The notes beneath the pieces are model-generated. The model was not told where the DNA came from. It made no database searches and saw only the letters and a program-made list of their open reading frames with translations. DNA of 64,000 nucleotides from Palaemon carinicauda (Eukaryota > Arthropoda > Malacostraca > Decapoda > Palaemonidae), in NCBI RefSeq assembly GCF_036898095.1, contig NC_090761.1:38963500-39027499 (forward strand). The letters are read 5' to 3'. The translations under genes were made by a program, and so were the position numbers. Position 1 is the first letter of the stretch, and every line of letters starts with the position of its first letter. This document shows, in pieces, positions 53,620-64,000 of the stretch.

Positions 53620-56600
53620 AGAAATTGGCCTATTCTTTAGGTGTGGTTAGAATTTTGTTCATTAAGAATTATGATTACATGCGCTAATACTCACACAAAA
53701 ACACTTTATCACAAGAATGCGTTACCATATCGCTTTTGTACGGATACAATCATGCATGTTCACTGAAAGTATAACAAATAATCTTATATCTGAAAACAAT
53801 TACAATACAGAAACAAATAATTATACCAATTCCCTAATATCGGAAGAGGGTCTGCCCCTCTCTTTTATTCTTCTCCTGTACTTCACTTTCTCCCTATTTC
53901 CTTAATCTTTCCCATCCCGAGTACCTGCCTTTGAGCTATAAACTGGATTGTATCCAGGGGTACTCTTCCTTTCCCCATTTTCCCCACTTCCCTATCCTTA
54001 TTATTATTATTGAAAACAGTTTCATCTGTCCTTAACGTTCTATAAGTTAAATCCCACGCAATGCAACACAAGATACCAAGTGCAGACTAATACAAAAAGA
54101 CGCGAAGTTGTTTCGTAGGTAAACTGGGCAGTGTCTCAAGGCACTGTTTTGGCACTTTTACGAGTCGCTTTATTGTTAGCATCGGAGGTCACGTTACGAT
54201 TATGAGGGATGGAGCTGTGTCGATTAGGAGAAGGCGTTCTGAACGCTCAACTGTGTCTGCTTGCTGACGTCAGAAAAACATACTTTCTTTTTCTCAAATA
54301 CCTCTCGTTTATTGTAATTTTGTGTATAATGTTTCATGCTTGTTTATTTGTATTATTTATTGGTTATTCTTATCTTCCTGATGCCTTTTCTGTTGTATTC
54401 ATTCCGTTTTTTCCTTTTTTTTAATACCGTCACTGTAGTTTGATGAAGGGGTACGTTTATTTATTGGGTATATATATGAATATAATTACATGTACAATTA
54501 AGAAATTTTAAGTGAGGTATGGGTGTTGTTAATGATATCTATTACCTTACTATTACCCCACTTCAACTGCGCTTCAGTTCGCTGTCTCATTGAAATATAT
54601 TGACCTTTTGACGGTACTTCACCCGTTAAGCTTTAGAATATCTTCGACCTTTTCCACTCTTATTAGTAGTGTATTTTATAGACCTCGAGTAAGAGATACT
54701 AGACTGTGATACACACTTCTCTACACATTCTTCAGAAGGTTTTAATTTCTTACGAGAACTGAAGGTTAGGTCATAACAGGCATAGATAACATGGTAGTCC
54801 TTTGTAAAAATTGTCTTACTCTTCTGTAGGGTGATATAGAAGTATTGCTAATTATTAAGAGTTGACATTTACGGGAACTGTAATTTATTTTTTATTTTTT
54901 TTACATTTTCAGGACGTGCAAAATGGAATTTTATATATTCTTCGTGCAGTAGCAATGGATCCAGAAACCCTATAATCGGTATAGAAGAGTGGCAAGATAA
55001 TCGAGCTTGGACCTAGGACACCATCAGGTATCATATCCCGTTTACCTATTTACTCAGGCTATATTTTCGTCACAATTTTTCACTATCTGTTTCTTCTCAT
55101 CATGTAATTCACGGTCTCTTGTAATTAATTTTCAAAAATTATTATCAATGTGTCCGTCTTCCCCCAATACGGTGCAATCCATCGAGGTTTGCTATTGTTA
55201 TTTTAAGGTAAAGTCTAAGGTATATCATGTTTGTTTCCATTTTTGAATCCTTCAAGACTGAAATTATTTCTTCCCTTGACTTCGAATTCTAATGATCCGG
55301 TTTTCATACGAGAATAACTTTACAAAACCAGATCGAAATTTGTATAATGATAATAATGATAAAAAAATTTTTCCTTGCTGGGCATAATTCGATAATGTAG
55401 TAACAGCGAAATATATACGTCTATTTTTTTGTAAGATAACCGAACGTAAGGAATGTAACCTGTTCTAGGAATGTTCTTATTTTGTTTGAAAGCTCACGAT
55501 ATCATAAAAACAACTTTAAAAGATGTTTTTCTCCGGGAAGCAGTCCGGTATTTGGCTTTCTGAAAACATCCAGTCTTAGAATAAAAAAGAACACGTTAAA
55601 AAATAGATTTCAATCTATTTTATTCCCAGTGGGAGATCTCACCTAGCATCAGTGTCCCTAGGGAAAACACAACAGCAGTTTTCAAAACAATAATGAAGAA
55701 TGAGATCGAAATAGAAAAAACATTACTGTCATAGTACAGTACAGAAATCTTATGTTTAGTGACGGAAATAAATACAGCATTTATTCATGCACAGTGCAAG
55801 ACATACATAGAAGCAGACTACAAAAAGAAGGCACGTGGTATTTGTCCCTCCCTTTGCCTTAGCAGTTTACTTTTTTGAGTATCACTTATTTTCTTTTATC
55901 ATTTTCCATTGATTCCTTCGTGTTTAGGCTCGATATGGACATTAATTATCCTTGCTATTATCTTCGTCGTAATGAAATAAATCACATAAGTCAAAATATT
56001 TAATCGGAATAAACTATGGATTAATATGAAAAGAGTAATGTTCCTTCAGTTATCAATTAAGGACTTTTATGGGTAGCTTCCAAAGAATTATATATCCATA
56101 TGCGTAAACAAAGAAGGAATTTAATTACAGTAAGGTTAAATTGAATAATCTTTCTAATTTAAAACCTGCACTGAAGTTCACAAGCCATTTTATTTTCAGT
56201 TGGTCCAATTTCTCAAACGATATCTTTTGAAGTGTATTATTATGAAAAGTAGATGTGTGCGGAAATTTGTTGCCTGTATAATATAAGTAATGTATGTTTG
56301 GGTAATATTATATTAGTATCATATTCATTTGGTTGCAAGTACAAGGTCAAAATTGATAATATAAGGATAATATTACATATCATTTTTATTATTAATATTT
56401 AGTAATAGTAGGTTTTTAAGAAATTAAAAACAGCACTGGAGAAATAGCTGAGAATCAAAGGTTTTCATTTTGTAACGGATGCTGTCATGCCTGTTATTAC
56501 ATCTTTCTACAACAAGACAGGTCTTGGTTGTAAATAGACTTTCGAGAAAATCCAGAGTTGTTGTTTATTCTCGAGTGCATAGGGCGTGTTCACTTGACAG

Positions 56601-56887
56601 TGGTAAACAACGGGACAGAACTGTAGCTCGTATGGCATCTTACAGGGGGGAATACGCCTTTATTGGGCGCATGCTTATAGCCCACTGTCCAGATGAAAAC
56701 AATGGTCATGTCGGTGAACTCACGATTGCTTGGCTGATTGTTATGTAGTTTGTTCCCCTTTGGCTGAAAACATCCTGGCGCAAAGGCATAGCGACCTGGA
56801 GAACAGATCACGTTTCGACAGAAATGTTGCTGAATGGGTCGAATTTTGATTAGAGAGAATGGACGAAGTGAAGAAGATGTCGGTAAT

Positions 56888-56891
<4 letters not shown>
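53616..56891. other. 3.3 kb AT-rich sequence without recognised gene
   Basis: Short frames only, and none with supporting splice sites or motifs. Confidence 0.45.

Positions 56892-56976
<85 letters not shown>
56892..56976. repeat. (TA)n microsatellite
   Basis: About 85 bp of uninterrupted TA. Confidence 0.97.
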
Positions 56977-56980
<4 letters not shown>

Positions 56981-57352
56981 TAGCAAAATCAAAGGCAGAT
57001 TGATGTGTAACTTATTCCTTACTTCGCTCAAAAGCAATTCGAAGCCCTGGCATTGTAACCTGGGTCCGTCATCACTTTAAGTAGAAATTATTGAAAAGTG
57101 TTGACTCAGAAGTGAAATAAAGAATATAACATACGAATTTATAGAGGTCAGATAGCTTATTATAGTAAAAGCCTTCATTTTCAGTATCAGAGTAGTTGAC
57201 TTCGGAAGTTGGACTTGTTTACGGTGATGTTGTTACATTCCTCAAGAAACATCTGGTTTGCGTGACTAATTCAATTTTCAATGCCACCGAACAATTTCTT
57301 GTTGATGTATTTAATGACATTATTAATCCTACGCACATTCATACACATAAAA

Positions 57353-57353
57353 C

Positions 57354-57431
<78 letters not shown>

Positions 57432-57441
57432 CATACATACA

Positions 57442-57475
<34 letters not shown>
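57353..57475. repeat. (TA)n followed by (CATA)n
   Basis: About 70 bp of TA, then eleven CATA units. Confidence 0.96.
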
Positions 57476-57553
57476 AAATAGGCAAAACTAGTCAGGGCTT
57501 ACTCTTCTACTTTCAATTTCATTTTTCTTGTGGTAATTTTGCATATATATACA

Positions 57554-57636
<83 letters not shown>

Positions 57637-57696
57637 GTTATGTGTGTGTAATATGTAATATATATACATATATATATGTATATATATATGTATATA

Positions 57697-57767
<71 letters not shown>

Positions 57768-57946
57768 TTATATTATATTATATTATATTCAAAATAACCA
57801 TAGCGAAAATGAGATTGTAAGTATAAGATTAAGTCCTGACCAATTCTTCATTCAAGTCAGGACTTAATCTCATATTTTCAATTTCATTTTTTGTGTGGTT
57901 ATTTTGCGTATATACATAATATATATAATATATATACTGTATATAA

Positions 57947-58024
<78 letters not shown>

Positions 58025-58160
58025 TATATGTATATGTATGCAAAATAACCAGAAGGAAAATGAAATTGAAAGCATAAGATTAAGTCCTGACTAGTTTCGT
58101 CATACAAGTAAGGACTTAATCTTATACTTTCAATTTCATTTTCATTGTGGTTATTTGGCA
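57476..58160. repeat. Palindromic ~120-bp modules alternating with (TA)n
   Basis: One half module (57476-57548) and two whole modules (about 57789-57908 and 58038-58160) are separated by (TA)n tracts. Each whole module is an imperfect palindrome: ATAACCA..GAAAATGAAATTG ... AGATTAAGTCCTGAC on one side and GGACTTAATCTTATACTTTC ... AATTTCATTTTC..TGTGGTTAT on the other, around a loop of about 20 bases. The modules are more conserved with one another than the flanking TA tracts are in length, so they probably spread as a unit. Confidence 0.88.
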
Positions 58161-58196
58161 TCTGAGTATCACGTTTCCTTGTGATTTGTAAGCATG

Positions 58197-58206
58197 TATA
58201 TGTGTG

Positions 58207-58303
<97 letters not shown>

Positions 58304-58325
58304 GTGTGTGCGCGCGTGTGTGTGT
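58197..58325. repeat. (TA)n with GT-rich ends
   Basis: About 100 bp of TA flanked by GTGTGTATG and CACACATATGTGTG. Confidence 0.96.
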
Positions 58326-58567
58326 CTTTGCTTTGAATGTACAATCTTGGTTGTAGTCCCACCTCAATCAAGCTTTTTTTTTTCTTATCAAGAAGACATT
58401 GAACTTTTTATTAATGATATTTATATGATTATAATAATTAGATATTTGGGAGTTATTGGTCATTGTTTTAGTTCATGAAATAGGCATTTTTTAACTGGTC
58501 ATAAATTTGCTTGTTGAAAACGTTGTCTCCTGACTTTACACCATACATTTATGGTATCAAGTTATGT
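58326..58567. other. AT-rich spacer
   Basis: Nothing recognised. Confidence 0.4.
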
Positions 58568-58781
58568 ACAGTTGGACACCGGAACCCATGGCATACCTAG
58601 CTCCGAAGAAGTACACCCTGTCACACCCTTACTTCACAGCGAGTAACCAAATAGACACTGTAGGGAGAGATGGCAGAGGTGGTTGGTGGGGCTAAAGCAG
58701 GAACCCGCCGAGCAATAAGGGTGTGGGTGGGTGCATTTATTCAGAGCGATGTGTACCAGGAATTCTTATGTCCAGCTGTAC
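58568..58781. mobile_element. Small MITE with CAGTTGGACA termini and TA flanks
   Basis: GTACAGTTGGACACCGG on the left and TATGTCCAGCTGTACA on the right form short terminal inverted repeats starting CAG and bordered by TA on both sides. At about 214 bp and with no coding capacity, it fits a MITE derived from a Tc1/mariner or pogo-type transposon. Confidence 0.65.
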
Positions 58782-59202
58782 ATAGAAAAGGTTAACTTTT
58801 ATGATATGTAGCTGATTTTGTTGACAACATAGAAGGAACACATCACAGGAATATCCTAAAAGCATTATTATTTTGGAAGTCTAAATGTAGATAGAAGGTA
58901 AAAAAAAAAGTTGCCGTCAAGGATAATAGCACACCATTAATACCTAAAATCAATTACGCTTTCCCCATAAAAGCAGGACTCTGTACTGGTATAAGGCCGG
59001 CCTAATCCATCAGCAACAGTAACGGAAAACATATTATTAAAAAGGAAATGTATTTTTCTTTTAGGGGAGCAAACAAGCTAAAATCATCAACAATAAATTG
59101 ATAGATAATTGAATGATAAAATAAGTTGATTAAAGCAGACTTAGCAGTTACAGAAAGATTAGCTTATTTTTACTACACTTTAACAGGGAATAATATATGA
59201 AT
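58782..59202. other. AT-rich sequence without recognised feature
   Basis: Nothing recognised. Confidence 0.45.
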
Positions 59203-59525
59203 ATTAAGATTTAAAGGCCACTCATGAATGGCATAGGTAAGGGACAGTATCATTGCCCTAGCTAGCAGCACAATACCTTAGAGACTGACAATATATACAT
59301 ATGAACAGCGTCCAAGCCCCCCCCCCTCTCCACCCACCTTAGGACTAGGGAGGGTCCGGCAATGGCTACTGATGACCCAACAGTAGACCTACAGTCTCCC
59401 CCAATCACCCCTCCTTAGCTCAAAAGGATGGTTAGATTGCAGATATTATAAAGAAACTATCGAGTTTGGGAGGGACTCGAACCCCTGTCTGGCGAGCGCC
59501 AGGCAGTGAGGTAAATGACAATGCA
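59203..59525 (-). repeat. tRNA-derived SINE
   Basis: On the minus strand the head has a tRNA-like anticodon stem and loop (CTGGCGCTCGCCAG) and a good B box within GGGGTTCGAGTCCC (59472-59485). It is followed by a tRNA-unrelated body (GAGCTAAGGAGGGGTGATTG, GTCATCAGTAGCCATTGCC) and an A/T-rich end (GGCCTTTAAATCTTAA at 59203). The A box is not clear, and no target duplication was found. The layout is that of a pol III SINE; I believe related sequences are common in decapods, but that is from memory. Confidence 0.78.
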
Positions 59526-60157
59526 ATTAGATTTTACAGTTACACAGATCTTTTACAGGTTATATAAAATTCCACTATATATGAACGGTCTCTTTTCAAG
59601 TTAATTCATCAGCGAAGTAATCCAACCACAAAGACAGCAAATTTACCAAACATGCAAACGCAAGCAAACAACCTAATAGTTGACACGAAGGAAGCAAACA
59701 CGCTAATTCAACTACGAGGAAAGCAGAGTTGCAGTCAACACAAACACATGCTAAAATCAAACATAAATTCCTTGTGCAAAACAAGTATGGGCACGCACAC
59801 ATACACATTGAGATACTTGGAATGCTGGCAAAAGCACCAACACGTAAACATAAACAAATACAACTGTCACAATAAAGAAGTAAGCGCGCATGTGCCCCGT
59901 ATCAGAAAAGCACTTCAGTGTGTCATGCCAATGGTAGTTCCGATTAACACCCCCCGGACATATCCCCTTTCCCCCGTCTCCTTACCTCCCTCCTTTCTCT
60001 TTCTATTTGTCTTTCTGCGTTTATTTTCGAAGGTATTGCATACGAGATTGTCTACTTGATTGATGGCAAGGGAAAGAGATAGAATAGATATTAACCCGTG
60101 GAGGAAAAAGTAATGAAGTGGAGAATAGTTGCTGAAAAAATGAATTATATTCTACAT

Positions 60158-60159
<2 letters not shown>
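59526..60159. other. Sequence without recognised gene
   Basis: A plus-strand frame at 59652-60059 is open for 135 residues, but its composition (Asn, His, Thr, no motif) and lack of splice sites do not support a gene. Confidence 0.4.

Positions 60160-60225
<66 letters not shown>
60160..60225. repeat. (GA)n microsatellite
   Basis: About 33 uninterrupted GA units. Confidence 0.97.
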
Positions 60226-61600
<1,375 letters not shown>

Positions 61601-62239
61601 TTCTATGAAGTAGCCTTCCGTTAACTTCTTCATCAGTTATATTTTAGTCTATGTATAAGCTATATGTGTATCACTTAGGACTCCTTTACTATATAGTGAT
61701 TATATTGATTATTAAAGAGGATAGTATTTAACAAAAAATAAAAAATAAAATATGCACATTAAAAACAGTGAATATTGCATATAAACAAGATATCTTTGCT
61801 CGCGTCAATGACCTTAGATGTCAGGATACCTGAAAACTTTACTTGTTTATAGTTGTTAGGAAAACTGAAATTTTATATGAATCCTCGGACTCATTACCTG
61901 TAGAAAATACATTAAATTGATTGGTTTTCAGGTGGTATTTTGACTCCTAAAGAAAACTTGGGATATTATTAGGTTTTCCTGATGTTGTATTTCAGACGTC
62001 ACTTTTTCTGATATTTCAGTTTTGCTCCAATAATACTGTAAACAATTTCAGAACACTTAGGATTAATGAAGCTAAGTATGGAAGTTTTAAATGTGGTGGC
62101 TGATAGAACGCACAAGCCAAAACACTTATCAAGGCCGGTAATCTTTGGATATTGATCAAGGAAACATAAATTGTAAAAGAGGACGAAAGTGGGCCATAAC
62201 TCAGAATGAATCAGTACCCCTTACCCCTTGAAAACATGG
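61601..62239. other. AT-rich sequence without recognised feature
   Basis: Nothing recognised. Confidence 0.45.
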
Positions 62240-62463
<224 letters not shown>

Positions 62464-63013
62464 TAGTATTAAAATTAAGTCTTGTCTTTTAAAAGGGGGT
62501 GACTCCAGAGTAAAACAACACTCGTGGATGAAGCCCAGTGTAAGAAAACATCCACATCCAGACCGTTTAATCTTTCATGTTATGTAGGATATTTTCAGAA
62601 TTACCAGGAAAGGATTTAAACATCAGTAAATGGGATAAGTAATATTCAAGACACAAGTAAAACTTGAAAATATTCCTTTTATATAAGCTTTATGTACATA
62701 TATACGTAAATATCTATTCATACGTACATGTATTTCTTAATATTTGATGGTGTCATTAAAATTAAATTAAAGATGGTTAGCCTAAACTTCTCCTCTATTA
62801 TATCATGTATATACTATATGTAAGAAGATTTTTTTAAATTAATGGTTTCCATACAGAAACTTGAAAATTCATGTCGTTATTTCAGATTGAATTATGAAAT
62901 CAAATTAACGCTTATTTATCCCGAAAAAAAAAAAAATTGAAATTTGAAGTTCACATGATCTTTACCCTTCACTTTATTACTGTATATCTTTAATGTAACA
63001 TTATCATAACTGC

Positions 63014-63014
<1 letters not shown>
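62464..63014. other. AT-rich sequence without recognised feature
   Basis: Nothing recognised. Confidence 0.45.
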
Positions 63015-63091
<77 letters not shown>

Positions 63092-63185
63092 CTAAACTAC
63101 AACTCCGTTTGAAAATTAGGATGCTATAAGCCCGAGGGCTCTAACAGGAAAAAATAGCTCATTGAGGAAAGGGAATAAAGTAATA
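63015..63185 (-). repeat. Repeat E, copy 3 (3' end only, inverted)
   Basis: The (ATT)n tract at 63015-63092 is the (AAT)n tail of repeat E on the minus strand. It is followed inward by CTACAACTCCGTTTGAAAAT, GCTATAAGCCCGAGGGCTCT and AATAGCTCATTGAGGAAAGG, which are complements of the end of copies 1 and 2. The tail is much longer than in those copies. Confidence 0.85.
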
Positions 63186-63669
<484 letters not shown>

Positions 63670-63768
63670 AGTGTCATGCAGTTTGCATTTTCTCTGGTGC
63701 TTCAAGTATTTTTTTTTCCTTAAATTCATAAAATATTTTCCCCTGGGCGTTTTCAGTTCCCTTGTCTC

Positions 63769-64000
63769 CTATGTACTGTATTGTGTGATTTCAAATGTAC
63801 TAAAGGAAATAAATTTTCTATGTACTGTATAGTGTGATTTCTAATGTACTAAGGGAAATAAATCTTCTATGTACTGTATTGTGTAACTTCAAATGTAATA
63901 AAGGAAATGGATAATCTATGTACTATATTGAGTAATTTCAAATGTACCAATGGAAATAGAAGAATAAAACTAAACCACCTCTACTGAAAAGTTTTGTGAG
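63769..64000 (+). repeat. 49-bp tandem array reaching the window edge
   Basis: CTATGTACTGTAT recurs at 63769, 63818, 63867 and 63916, an exact 49-bp spacing, with TTCAAATGTACTAA and GGAAATAAA in the same relative places. At least four units are present, and the array may continue beyond the window. Confidence 0.92.

Noticed and set aside
59450..59525. A functional tRNA gene
   Set aside because: The B box and one stem are good, but the acceptor stem and A box do not form, and a SINE body follows.

Overview
This window looks like a repeat-dominated nuclear contig of a crustacean, most likely a decapod. The evidence is several DIRS1-like tyrosine-recombinase retrotransposons (a group known to be widespread in Decapoda), very dense (TA)n, (GA)n and (CT)n microsatellites, a tRNA-derived SINE, RTE-like and other non-LTR fragments, and eukaryotic splice sites in every multi-exon model. 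No prokaryotic or viral gene was recognised. Family calls rest on motifs read by eye, with no database search.

Layout. 0.5-24.3 kb is a nest of DIRS1-like copies, all on the minus strand: A (531-~6330), B (9158-16460 plus a tail at 24239-~24285) and C (16461-24238, inserted in the right terminal repeat of B). Between A and B lies a decayed pogo/Tigger-type DNA transposon (6689-8693). An RTE-like fragment (about 11085-12060) interrupts B, and a 5S rRNA-like segment (19336-19440) interrupts C. Each of A, B and C carries a different tandem array in its gag-side half. 24.7-25.1 kb holds an interspersed repeat (here 'repeat E'). 25.9-28.0 kb is a 2.1-kb terminal-inverted-repeat element with a duplicated CCAAT/TGACGT promoter-like block and a short Cys-containing ORF. 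30.2-38.9 kb is a second repeat E copy split by a different, more complete DIRS-like element, D (30703-38782). A non-LTR EN-RT fragment follows (38.9-40.4 kb), then a 2.08-kb element with perfect 38-bp terminal inverted repeats and no visible transposase (44343-46423).

The best candidate host gene is on the minus strand at 49527-47903: three exons with matching splice sites and phases. They encode the end of a signal peptide, a ~300-residue Ser/Thr-rich mucin-like ectodomain, a transmembrane helix and a short cytoplasmic tail. Its first exon was not found. The upstream 50-64 kb is AT-rich, with long microsatellites, 120-bp palindromic modules embedded in (TA)n, a small MITE, the SINE, a third copy of the repeat E tail and a 49-bp array at the window edge.

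Mobile-element coding regions are nearly all broken. In D, stop codons sit just before the RT YLDD motif and in both Arg-containing recombinase boxes. D nevertheless keeps intact terminal repeats, an internal complementary region matching a circle junction, and what looks like a spliced gag with a small Cys/His-rich exon.
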